Below, one piece after another: positions 7,488-14,623 of a DNA stretch of 47,607 nt (the first letter of the stretch is position 1; each line of letters begins with the position of its first letter). Position numbers and translations under genes: made by a program. The notes below the pieces were generated by a model. That model was not told the DNA's origin. It was given only the letters and a program-made list of their open reading frames with translations, and ran no database searches. The DNA comes from an uncultured Candidatus Saccharibacteria bacterium (GTDB taxonomy: Bacteria > Patescibacteriota > Saccharimonadia > Saccharimonadales > Saccharimonadaceae), in contig CAMYZZ010000004.1 in NCBI GenBank assembly GCA_947304135.1, positions 1 to 47,607 of the forward strand, read 5' to 3'.

Positions 7488-7505
7488 ATTATAGCATGCT
7501 ATAAT
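7488..7505. promoter_or_regulatory. perfect 18-bp palindromic divergent promoter (ung / tdk)
   Basis: ATTATAGCATGCTATAAT reads TGCTATAAT on both strands. The two TGC extensions overlap in the central GCATGC. On the minus strand ATG 7481 is 6 nt from the -10 (leaderless). On the plus strand tdk starts at 7525 with a GAGG Shine-Dalgarno site in between. Confidence 0.8.
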
Positions 7506-7524
7506 AGAGAAAAGTTGAGGTAAT

Positions 7525-8115
7525 ATGGCAAAACTATATTTTAGATATGGGGCGATGGGGTGCGGAAAAACGATGCAACTTTTGCAGGTAGCATTTAATT
7601 ACGAAGAACGTGGGCATAAGGTTTGCGTAATCAAGCCAAAGATGGATACAAAAAACGGTGATAAGCTGCTTACGCGCATTGGGCCAGAGCGAAAGACGGA
7701 TTTTTGCGTCACAAAAGACGACAACTTGTATGAGCTTGTGAAGAGCAAGTTTAGTGATGTGGCCTGTGTTTTGGTTGACGAAGCGCAGTTTTTGACAACC
7801 GAACAAGCAGACCAGCTGATGAAAATCACTACCAAACTAGATATCCCCGTAATGGCTTATGGCTTGAGGCTTAATTTTCGTTTATCTGGCGGCGGATTTG
7901 ACGGCGCTACGAGGCTTCTTCAAATTGCTCATGATATTGACGAGATCAAGACTATTTGTGAATGTGGCCACAAGGCAACTTGCAATGCCAGGTTTTTAAA
8001 TGGCAAGTTTATGGCAGATGGACCGGATGTTTTGATTGACGATGGCCATTCCAAAATTGAGTATCGCGCGATTTGCCCAGCTTGCTTTGAGAAATATTTG
8101 GAAGGAGAAAAATAA
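7525..8115 (+). CDS. tdk: thymidine kinase (TK1 type)
   Basis: 196 residues. It phosphorylates thymidine to dTMP. P-loop GAMGCGKT near residue 10, VDEAQFL (Walker B with catalytic Glu), and a lasso region with two Cys pairs (CECGHKATC and CPAC) that bind zinc in this family. GAGG precedes the ATG. The stop codon overlaps the start of tmk by one base, so the two salvage kinases that take thymidine to dTDP are translationally coupled. This suggests thymidine salvage is important, as expected for an epibiont relying on its host. Confidence 0.95.
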   Translation: MAKLYFRYGAMGCGKTMQLLQVAFNYEERGHKVCVIKPKMDTKNGDKLLTRIGPERKTDFCVTKDDNLYELVKSKFSDVACVLVDEAQFLTTEQADQLMKITTKLDIPVMAYGLRLNFRLSGGGFDGATRLLQIAHDIDEIKTICECGHKATCNARFLNGKFMADGPDVLIDDGHSKIEYRAICPACFEKYLEGEK

Positions 8116-8723
8116 TGTATATTGTGATTGAAGGTCAGGACGGTACCGGCAAGTCGACTCAGGTGCGGCTTTTGCAGGAATATTTTGAGAAGCAAGGTAA
8201 AAAAGTAGTAGTGATGGACGAGCCGGATGGCGATTTGCCGCAGGCGCATGAGCTACATGATTTAATCTTGGTCAAAGGTAAGGATTATGGCTTAGAGCCG
8301 ATGACAAATGTACTTCTTTTTACGGCTGCTAGAGTAGAGCTTTGGAAGAAGATTGCAGAGCCAGTCCTAAAGAGTGGTGGGGTAGTGATTTCTGCTAGAA
8401 ACTGGTGGAGCACGCTAGCTTACCAGGGCTATGGCGAAGGTATTTCTAGGAGCAAGATTATTAGGCTGACAAAAGAACTTTTGCCGGCTCCGTATGTGAC
8501 GCCAGATCTTGGCGTAATTTTGACGACTTCGGACGAAGTACGATTGTCTCGCCAGGGCGGACGCGGAAAAGCCACAGAAACTTTCGAAGCCAAGCCGAGT
8601 GAGTTCCAGCAAAAAGTAAACAATGCCTACCCAAAGATTGCCAAAGAATTTGGAATTAATGTCGTGGATGCTTCTGGCACGATTGAAGAAGTGTTTGCCT
8701 TGATTATGGCGCTAGTCAAATAG
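8115..8723 (+). CDS. tmk: thymidylate kinase, divergent
   Basis: 202 residues. P-loop EGQDGTGKST at residues 6-15. It phosphorylates dTMP to dTDP. The segment SARNWWSTLAYQGYG (93-107) aligns with the family DR[YH]xxSxxAYQG motif, but the conserved Asp is Ala94 and the aromatic or His residue is Asn96; Arg95 is kept. LID-like residues lie at SRQGGRGKATE. The start overlaps the tdk stop by one base, with GAAGGAG inside tdk. The context supports dTMP kinase, but the missing Asp makes altered specificity possible. Confidence 0.88.
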   Translation: MYIVIEGQDGTGKSTQVRLLQEYFEKQGKKVVVMDEPDGDLPQAHELHDLILVKGKDYGLEPMTNVLLFTAARVELWKKIAEPVLKSGGVVISARNWWSTLAYQGYGEGISRSKIIRLTKELLPAPYVTPDLGVILTTSDEVRLSRQGGRGKATETFEAKPSEFQQKVNNAYPKIAKEFGINVVDASGTIEEVFALIMALVK

Positions 8724-9695
8724 CTATTTAAACTCTAGTGTAAAAACGTTAGTCTTTTGTTCTTCGTCGACGTAGGCGCCAACTTCCCAGCCGTTTTTCT
8801 CGGCGACGGATTTGGCAATGGCAAGACCCAGGCCAACGCCCTCTGTGGTTTTGTCGGCTTGGTAGAAACGTTCGAAAAGATGCTCTAGTTTGGATTTTGG
8901 GATAGGTTTACCGTCGGAAATGACAAAGATACGATCTTTTTTGACGTTTATGGCGACGGTATTTTTGCAGTATTTGATGCCGTTGTCTAGGTAGATATTG
9001 AGGATTTGCTCAAATGCGGTGCGGTTTAGTTTGACCTTGTAATCGTCTGAGACGGAGCACGAAATGGTGATGGATTTTCCCTGCTCGCTGGCCTTAGCGT
9101 CAAAAGCAGAGATGGCGTTTTTAACAGTTTTTGGAAGTATTATTTCTTTGACGGAGGTAGCTGTAGGGATAGATTCGCTTTTTGCGAGCGCAAGAAGCTG
9201 GTTGTTTAGCTCGGCTAGGTCCTCGGCTTTTTCCATGGCATTATCTATCCATTTGTTGTTTTTAATATCGGCGGCCTCTAAATTGGCCTGGATGACGGCA
9301 AGTGGGGTTTTGATTTCGTGAGAGGCGTTGGCGATGAACTCCTTCTGGGCATTGTAGGCATCGCGAACTGGACGAATGGAACGCTCGGCGAGCAGGATAG
9401 AAATGATGGCGATAATAGATTCGACGGTGATGCCGGTGACGATGAGGGAAATCAATAGGGTTTTGAGTGAGGCGGAACGTTCGGCTTCGATGCGCTCGGC
9501 AATTTTTTCGTTAAACTCTTTGGTGATTTCTGGATTGTCGCCGACTTGGATTTGGATGGCGGGACCGGGTTTTTCTCCGCGGCGGCTGGAGTCACCTGCG
9601 GCAACGAGATAAATAGAAGAAAACGCCACCAAAAGTACGGCGGCGCTAATAAGGACGTTTGTAAGGATGAATTTTTGTTTTAGTTTTTTAAACAT
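8724..9695 (-). CDS. sensor histidine kinase (two-component, CiaH-like role proposed)
   Basis: 323 residues. Two membrane segments (about 10-32 and 78-103) enclose a 45-residue extracytoplasmic loop. HisKA follows with NASHEIKTPL (phospho-acceptor His126), then a HATPase_c domain with LDNGIKYC (N box), ISDGKP (G1), LFERFYQ (F box) and VGLGLAIAK (G2). The start overlaps the response-regulator gene by 16 nt, so they form one operon. The stop directly abuts the convergent tmk stop with no terminator visible. The small sensor loop suggests detection within the envelope rather than binding of a large ligand. The link to HtrA is inferred from shared operators. Confidence 0.93.
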   Translation of the reverse strand: MFKKLKQKFILTNVLISAAVLLVAFSSIYLVAAGDSSRRGEKPGPAIQIQVGDNPEITKEFNEKIAERIEAERSASLKTLLISLIVTGITVESIIAIISILLAERSIRPVRDAYNAQKEFIANASHEIKTPLAVIQANLEAADIKNNKWIDNAMEKAEDLAELNNQLLALAKSESIPTATSVKEIILPKTVKNAISAFDAKASEQGKSITISCSVSDDYKVKLNRTAFEQILNIYLDNGIKYCKNTVAINVKKDRIFVISDGKPIPKSKLEHLFERFYQADKTTEGVGLGLAIAKSVAEKNGWEVGAYVDEEQKTNVFTLEFK

Positions 9696-10342
9696 AGTTT
9701 ATAACCTAGGCTCCTAATGGTTTTAATTTTAACATTACTTTTTAGTTTTTCGAGTTTCTTGCGAAGATAGCTGATATAGACTTCGACATAGTTGTCTTCG
9801 CCGGCGCTATCGCTACCCCAAACGTGAGCGAGAAGAAATTCTTTGCTCTGGACATGATCAGGATTTCTGATTAGAGTTTCTATTAATGCTGCTTCTTTTT
9901 CGGAAAGGTGAATATCGTTGAGGCTGCGCTCTTCGAGATTGTAATAGAGGTCTCCATAGCTAATGATTTTTTCGTCTTGCAAGGCTGGGCGGCGAACTAG
10001 GGCGCGAAGGCGGGCGACGAGCTCGGAGGTTTTGAATGGTTTGGCAAGATAATCATCTGCACCGTAGTTTAGGCCCTTGATTTTATCTTCTACTTGGGAG
10101 AGGGCAGAAAGCATAATGATTGGTGTCTTGATACCGCGCCCGCGGACGTCTTTTAGGATTTCTAGGCCGGATAGTTTTGGCAGCATGATATCTAGAACGA
10201 TTGCGTCGTAAGTTGGTTTGACAGCCAAGCTTAAGCCTTCTTCGCCATCTGCTGCATGGTCGACGGAGATGCCGGACTTTTCTAGGACATGAATAACGGC
10301 GTCAGCTAGGTATTTTTCGTCTTCTACGTATAAAATTCTCAT
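9680..10342 (-). CDS. OmpR/PhoB-family response regulator (CiaR-like operator upstream)
   Basis: 220 residues. The receiver domain carries acidic residues in YVEDE (near residue 8), phospho-acceptor Asp51 in VLDIMLPKLSG, the switch Ser in IIMLSA and Lys in LAKPF. The winged-helix DNA-binding domain (about 125-220) includes LSEKEAALIETL, VEVYISYLRKKL and RSLGYKL. The ATG is 6 nt from the -10 TATAAT, so the mRNA is leaderless. A perfect TTTAAG-N5-TTTAAG repeat lies 9 bp upstream of that -10, in the position of a class II activator, suggesting autoregulation. The same repeat precedes htrA at 29.5 kb. Confidence 0.95.
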   Translation of the reverse strand: MRILYVEDEKYLADAVIHVLEKSGISVDHAADGEEGLSLAVKPTYDAIVLDIMLPKLSGLEILKDVRGRGIKTPIIMLSALSQVEDKIKGLNYGADDYLAKPFKTSELVARLRALVRRPALQDEKIISYGDLYYNLEERSLNDIHLSEKEAALIETLIRNPDHVQSKEFLLAHVWGSDSAGEDNYVEVYISYLRKKLEKLKSNVKIKTIRSLGYKLCLKN

Positions 10343-10348
10343 ATTTTT

Positions 10349-10380
10349 ATTATACTCTAAAACCTTAAAGGTTTCTTAAA
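10349..10380 (-). promoter_or_regulatory. CiaR-like operator and promoter of the two-component operon
   Basis: On the minus strand TTTAAG (10380-10375), five bases AAACC, TTTAAG (10369-10364), nine bases, then TATAAT (10354-10349) and six bases to the ATG. The 11-bp repeat period is one helical turn, as expected for an OmpR-type dimer. No good -35 is present where the operator sits. Confidence 0.75.
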
Positions 10381-10389
10381 ATGGCTGTT

Positions 10390-11739
10390 TTAGAGTTTTG
10401 GTGCTTTTTCGGCGCTGATAGTGGAGGCGGTCATGGTGAGAGCGGTTTCTATTGGGAGGAGCTTGCGATTTGCGAGTGTGATGTTCCCCATTGGGCGGCC
10501 AAAGACTGCTTTGCCGATTATCTTGCCATTGCCATCGCGAAGGACGGCGACAGCTTCGATGTGGTGACGTTGTAGAAACCTGCTTTCTGAGTCTGTGAGA
10601 GCGAGCCAGATGCCGCGGGCTGGAGCACGGAGACTTTCTATTTTGGAGATTTCGGCGCTGGATAACTTTGTGTGTTCTGCGTCATAAAATTTCCCGTCAA
10701 TAACTAGACCGAAGTTTTGGAAGTGGAGATGGTCGCCTAGGAATCCTGCAAGCTCGTTGTAATCCAGATACTCACTAGAAAGGGCGCTGAGTTTTTTGAC
10801 AATATAAACAATATCTACGTCTTGGACGGAAGCAAGCGAGCGGACATAATCACTAATTTCGCTGAGGACTGGAAATAGCAGTAGAGCGATAATGATAACA
10901 ATAGAAACAAGGATGACAACTTCTGTAGATGGATTTGGAACTTTGAACAGCGCGATAAAGACGACAAAGAAAATGGCAAGATAGAGAATGGCCATAAAGG
11001 ACATGATGATGATATGTGAGAGGGTTTTGAGCCAGCGACCAGAAAGGTTGATGAGGTGATAGCGGATGATGGCGTAATAATGGAAAACCCAGGCGATACA
11101 CATGGCGAGTGGGCCAATCCAGATGGTGCTATATTGACCAAAAACTGGAAGGATAAGGTTGAAGACTAATGCGATAACACCAGTGATAGTGAAGCCGATA
11201 AAGACGATAGTGTTGGCGCGCTTGATGCTTTTTGCGGTGGCTTTTTTGGCGTTGATAAGCAGGCCGAGCATATATAGTGCAACTGTGACACAGAAATAAA
11301 TACCAAATAGAAGGTAGAAGAGGTTTTGGTGGAGGTGGACAATGTTGCCGGAAATACTATTTAGCTCTATGGTGGAATATAGAATGTGTGGGTCATAAAC
11401 AATAAAGCCGATGAGGGTGCCGCCAAGGATTGCAAAAATGGCCATGGCGATTTTGCCGAGGAGATATTTGTGGCAGGTATAGGACATGAGGCCCCAGCAC
11501 ATGACAATGGCGGCGATATAGAATGTCAAAACGACAACGCTTGTAAGCTCAATGCTAGTAGTTTCTGAAAGGGCCAAGAAAACGCCGATTGGCGCGGCCC
11601 AAAAAAGGCAGGCGATGGTAGTAAAGAAGAAAATGAAAGCCTGTGCGCGCTCGCCTTTTCTAGCTCCGAGCAAGACAGAAAAGCCCGAAAGCAAAGTTAA
11701 AAGTGAAACAGCAGTAAGCAAAATATTGATTAGTTGCAC
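10390..11739 (-). CDS. multi-pass membrane protein with 7TM-type sensor region and degenerate GAF-like C-terminus
   Basis: 449 residues. About nine hydrophobic segments span residues 1-300. The first seven resemble the N-terminal 7TM receptor module found in bacterial sensor kinases (MQLINILLTAVSLLTLLSG onward; HYYAIIRYHL after the last of these). A soluble C-terminal region (about 310-449) has a GAF-like pattern (FQNFGLVIDGKFYDAE, AVLRDGNGKIIGKAVFGRP) but no HisKA, HATPase or GGDEF. The start is GTG with AAGGAGG 4 nt upstream; the overlapping ATG is out of frame. It lies 47 bp upstream of the response regulator on the same strand. It may be a sensory partner of that system, but this is inferred only from position. 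Confidence 0.75.
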   Translation of the reverse strand: MQLINILLTAVSLLTLLSGFSVLLGARKGERAQAFIFFFTTIACLFWAAPIGVFLALSETTSIELTSVVVLTFYIAAIVMCWGLMSYTCHKYLLGKIAMAIFAILGGTLIGFIVYDPHILYSTIELNSISGNIVHLHQNLFYLLFGIYFCVTVALYMLGLLINAKKATAKSIKRANTIVFIGFTITGVIALVFNLILPVFGQYSTIWIGPLAMCIAWVFHYYAIIRYHLINLSGRWLKTLSHIIIMSFMAILYLAIFFVVFIALFKVPNPSTEVVILVSIVIIIALLLFPVLSEISDYVRSLASVQDVDIVYIVKKLSALSSEYLDYNELAGFLGDHLHFQNFGLVIDGKFYDAEHTKLSSAEISKIESLRAPARGIWLALTDSESRFLQRHHIEAVAVLRDGNGKIIGKAVFGRPMGNITLANRKLLPIETALTMTASTISAEKAPKL

Positions 11740-11800
11740 ATGACCTCCTTTGGTAATATTTTAGCATAAGCAACTAGAGTCATCAAGAAAAATAAGCATG

Positions 11801-11824
11801 AAAAAGACCGCTTCAAAAGCGGCC
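11801..11824 (-). terminator. Rho-independent terminator after the GGDEF gene
   Basis: On the minus strand, GGCCGCTT, a short loop and AAGCGG, then TCTTTTT. It lies 19 nt after the stop codon of the GGDEF gene. Confidence 0.8.
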
Positions 11825-11842
11825 TTATCTTTGCAAATTCAA

Positions 11843-12907
11843 TTATTGTTTACGACGATCAAAGCAAGTGTTGCTCTTGTAGAACGCTGCTTTGTCTTGG
11901 TACATTTTGATCTCAGCGGCCTTTTGCAAGTCGGCCATGTTGAGATGTGGTTTTTTCTTGGTTTCGCAACCAGTTGCTATGTGGTAGCCACATTCTTCGA
12001 TTTCGTTTATCATTTCTTCGATACTTTCTTTGATAATTTCATCAGAACAGTCCGAAACAAAGATAACGAATTCGTCGCCACCGATACGATAGGCTAAATC
12101 TTCGCCAAAGTATTTTAAAACTTTTTCGGCTACAGTCTTGAGCATTTTATCACCAGCTGTATGATTAACTGTGTCGTTGATAGTCTTGAGACCATTAACG
12201 TCGACATATATACAACTGAGACTCTTTTTGCACTGCTTTGGAAGATTGCAAATATCGTACTCGTAAGCATTTCTGCTGTTCATGCCGGTGAGCGCGTCTG
12301 TGCGGCTAAGTTCTTGAAGTTTGCTTTCCGCAATGTAAGATTTGATCTTGTTGCGGGTAAGCGCAACCCCACAGTTCATACCGAGAAGCCCAAATACTAT
12401 AGTATCAACAATGTCATTGTTTAAGATTGCTCCTGTTTTGTTGGCAAAACAAAGAATCATAAAAATGACGCAGTGTAACACGGTAATGGCAATCATCTGG
12501 TATGGTTGCACTATGAATAGTGCTGGCAAAAGAACTAACATTACCATAAAGGTAACGGTTTTTTCGTCTGGATCTGTAACAGTTCCAATTAGAATGCCAT
12601 AAGTGAAGAATACAACGAAGCAAGTATGAACTAATGACATAATCAATCTTGGATATTTCTTTGCAAAGAAGAGCGAAAGAAATAAACAAAGTAGTGAGAT
12701 GATTGAGCCAATACCGTAAACGGTGTGGTTCATACCTATCCCTTCAATAAAGTAGGATAGTACAAACATGAGCGTGATTAGGAAAGACGCTAATCCGGAG
12801 ATTGCGTTTACTAATACTCTGTTTGTTTCGTTGATTTTTCCCTGTATTCTTTCATAATCAGAAGCTGTTGCTCCTGCGTAGAAGAATATGTTTTTGATTT
12901 TTTCCAT
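11843..12907 (-). CDS. membrane-bound GGDEF diguanylate cyclase
   Basis: 354 residues from ATG 12907, chosen because AGGAGGGG lies about 8 nt upstream. Six or so membrane segments (about 25-185) precede a GGDEF domain (about 200-350) with SRTDALTGMNSRNAY, the intact active-site RIGGDEF, and the tail motif AEIKMYQDKAAFYK. The inhibitory I-site Arg (RxxD) is replaced by Phe, so product feedback is unlikely. It should make cyclic di-GMP at the membrane. No EAL or PilZ partner is in the window. The protein reads like Firmicutes (clostridial) GGDEF proteins, and a second-messenger cyclase is unusual in so small a genome, so horizontal acquisition is possible. Confidence 0.9.
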   Translation of the reverse strand: MEKIKNIFFYAGATASDYERIQGKINETNRVLVNAISGLASFLITLMFVLSYFIEGIGMNHTVYGIGSIISLLCLFLSLFFAKKYPRLIMSLVHTCFVVFFTYGILIGTVTDPDEKTVTFMVMLVLLPALFIVQPYQMIAITVLHCVIFMILCFANKTGAILNNDIVDTIVFGLLGMNCGVALTRNKIKSYIAESKLQELSRTDALTGMNSRNAYEYDICNLPKQCKKSLSCIYVDVNGLKTINDTVNHTAGDKMLKTVAEKVLKYFGEDLAYRIGGDEFVIFVSDCSDEIIKESIEEMINEIEECGYHIATGCETKKKPHLNMADLQKAAEIKMYQDKAAFYKSNTCFDRRKQ

Positions 12908-13001
12908 GATAGATCCCCTCCTATTTTCTGGAAAAAATTGAATTTGCAATATTTTAATGTACGGTTAAACATATTGTCTAACTGTACTTAATTATAGCAC
13001 A
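12908..13001 (-). promoter_or_regulatory. promoter and about 75-nt leader of the GGDEF gene
   Basis: Extended -10 TGTGCTATAAT (TATAAT at 12996-12991), then a leader holding an imperfect hairpin, GTAC-A-GTTA pairing with TAAC-C-GTAC (about 12958-12986), and AGGAGGGG before the ATG. The leader is long for this genome. No match to the cyclic di-GMP riboswitch core was recognised. Confidence 0.5.
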
Positions 13002-13085
13002 GATTGGCTAAAAAGTCAATAGCGTTAGGGGGGTGAGAGATAGGGGATACTGAGGGATACTCCTTGCTTCTCTCGGAGAAGCCAA

Positions 13086-13111
13086 GAAAAACACCCAAAC
13101 TTAGTTGGGTG
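13086..13111 (-). terminator. terminator after tRNA-Gln
   Basis: On the minus strand, CACCCAA, a 6-nt loop and TTGGGTG, then TTTTTC. Flanking AAGAAAA/TTTTCTT arms extend the stem to about 20 bp, and its outer end reaches into the CCA tail of tRNA-Gln. The 80 nt to its left (13000-13080) hold no gene that I can see. Confidence 0.75.
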
Positions 13112-13118
13112 CTTTTCT

Positions 13119-13193
13119 TGGCTGGGGATGAGGGATTCGAACCCCCGAATGGTGGGACCAGAACCCACTGCCTTACCACTTGGCGAATCCCCA
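13119..13193 (-). tRNA. tRNA-Gln (anticodon CUG)
   Basis: Acceptor arms TGGGGAT/ATCCCCA, D-arm CGCCAAGTGGTAAGGC, anticodon stem GTGGG/CCCAC with loop TTCTGGT (CTG at the anticodon), T-loop GGTTCGAATCC, discriminator G and encoded CCA. It reads CAG. Confidence 0.93.
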
Positions 13194-13216
13194 ACAAGGG
13201 ATCCTAATACTTAATA

Positions 13217-13245
13217 ATTCTATCACCCCTTGCTAAAATAGTCAA
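13217..13245 (-). promoter_or_regulatory. tRNA-Gln promoter
   Basis: TTGACT (13245-13240), a 17-bp spacer, and TAGAAT (13222-13217) preceded by TGA. Transcription would start about 17 nt before the mature tRNA. Confidence 0.65.
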
Positions 13246-13258
13246 GATGTAGTATAAT
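13230..13258 (+). promoter_or_regulatory. promoter of the 403-residue orphan gene
   Basis: TTGCTA (13230-13235), a 17-bp spacer, and TATAAT (13253-13258). The leader of about 55 nt contains a T-rich stretch, a GGGTTGCATGGCCC inverted repeat and AAGGAGGT 8 nt before ATG 13321. It overlaps the divergent tRNA-Gln promoter. Confidence 0.65.
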
Positions 13259-13320
13259 ATTTCCTGTAGTTTTTTGTGTGGGTTGCATGGCCCAAGTAGC
13301 TTTACAAGGAGGTTCTATTT

Positions 13321-14532
13321 ATGAGCTCATGTTGGGAATTACCTCGTGCAGACTTTCATTCTAGTACTCGAGGATATGGGCATTTAGCAGAGGGAGATCT
13401 AAAGGATTGGGCCTCTGATGATGCGGATTTGTCTATTCAGTTTAAAGATGGTAAGATAAGCCGAAATTCTGACAACAAAGATAGATCTACGCGCAAGTGC
13501 ACAATGATGAAAAGAATCGAAGTTGCTTTTTCACAGCGTGCAAGTGCAGAGGTCTATGGCGAATATCGTGACGTTTATCAACAATTGTTTGACGAAAAAC
13601 TTGAGGATCCAGGTTTGCTCCATAATTTTGAATACTTTAATATTCCAAGTTCAGATTTTATGTTGATGTTTTACATTTCTATGTGGACTGGAAAAATGGC
13701 AGACGCAATGGTTTATCTTCACAATTACGGTTGGGATCTAAAGAGGGTATTTCGAAAAGTTCCAGCAAACGACGTATGGTTCCAGATGAGTTTTTATGAA
13801 GCGATGAATATCAACGAGCGTATCAAGGCGCAGTCGGTAGTCGATAAAATCGATTCGATTGTGGCAAAAAAGTCTTTTGCAGATGACAGCAGCTATAGGA
13901 TCGCAGTGCATGCGACCGCTTTTGCTGGTGGTAATTTGCCGGAGAGACTTTATGGTACGAGTGACGGTCGTGGTGCGAGGTGGATTGGCGATCAAGCAAG
14001 AGAGCCAGAAGACTTACATCTCACCGTGTTTGATAATGGTGATGTGCGCTCGATGGAGGAGCTTTATCCAGATGGTGAGGGAGAGTTTGTGGAATATATT
14101 CACGAATCTTTTGAGGATGTGGCAAAACATCCAGAACTTCATGGCACACAGGACTTGGTTTGGATGCACGGTCTTTCGATGTATCTTGGTCCAAAAGTTC
14201 CTGATGCGCTTCAGGCTGGATTTGTGCTTCTAAATGATAGCGGCGAGATGATGTATGATTATTTAATCATGACAGAAAGTTTGCGCCGTTGTCTTACAAC
14301 GCAGGGTTGGCCAATTGATGCCAAGTATATGTATGTTCAAAATAGCGTAAACGATGCTTATCTCCAGGCGCAGAGAGATGTTACCGCATTTAACTTGAGG
14401 ATGAAAAAAGCAGAATCTCTATTTGAGATTGAAAAGCTTGAAATCACTGAGGTCTATCCTTGGGGCGCAACTAGTGTCAGAGTAACGCTTCGTAAATATC
14501 AGGATATTAGAAATATTGCGTATTCATTTTAG
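13321..14532 (+). CDS. uncharacterised 403-residue cytoplasmic protein
   Basis: The function is not recognised. It has no signal peptide or membrane segment. The N-terminal 65 residues are polar and low in hydrophobics. The middle region (about 70-200) is helical and acidic or aromatic (YGEYRDVYQQLF, MLMFYISMWTGKM). The C-terminal half (about 230-403) has alternating strand/helix character with VWMHGLSMYLG, AGFVLLNDSGEMMYDYLIM and a terminal pair of strands GATSVRVTLRK. This order weakly recalls the second half of a class I methyltransferase fold, but no glycine-rich SAM motif is visible. It has a strong AAGGAGG, its own promoter and its own terminator, so it is a single-gene unit. Confidence 0.8.
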   Translation: MSSCWELPRADFHSSTRGYGHLAEGDLKDWASDDADLSIQFKDGKISRNSDNKDRSTRKCTMMKRIEVAFSQRASAEVYGEYRDVYQQLFDEKLEDPGLLHNFEYFNIPSSDFMLMFYISMWTGKMADAMVYLHNYGWDLKRVFRKVPANDVWFQMSFYEAMNINERIKAQSVVDKIDSIVAKKSFADDSSYRIAVHATAFAGGNLPERLYGTSDGRGARWIGDQAREPEDLHLTVFDNGDVRSMEELYPDGEGEFVEYIHESFEDVAKHPELHGTQDLVWMHGLSMYLGPKVPDALQAGFVLLNDSGEMMYDYLIMTESLRRCLTTQGWPIDAKYMYVQNSVNDAYLQAQRDVTAFNLRMKKAESLFEIEKLEITEVYPWGATSVRVTLRKYQDIRNIAYSF

Positions 14533-14550
14533 AACCATCTAGAACCTTAA

Positions 14551-14577
14551 CCCCCGGGATACCGGGGGGTATTTTTT
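14551..14577 (+). terminator. Rho-independent terminator
   Basis: CCCCCGG, loop GATA and CCGGGGG, then a six-T tract. It lies 18 nt after the stop of the orphan gene. Confidence 0.9.
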
Positions 14578-14586
14578 GCATGTTTA

Positions 14587-14615
14587 TTGATACTCTACAC
14601 TTCTTATGGTAAAAT
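14587..14615 (+). promoter_or_regulatory. promoter of the CAP-domain gene
   Basis: TTGATA (14587-14592), a 17-bp spacer, and TAAAAT (14610-14615) preceded by TGG. ATG 14624 is 8 nt past the -10, so the leader is absent or 1-2 nt. Confidence 0.75.
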
Positions 14616-14623
14616 TTTGATAG

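Noticed and set aside
12908-12990. Cyclic di-GMP riboswitch in the leader of the GGDEF gene
   Set aside because: The leader is long and has one imperfect hairpin, but the conserved two-helix core and tetraloop-receptor were not found.
12988-13197. Minus-strand 69-residue frame
   Set aside because: It lies on tRNA-Gln and its terminator.
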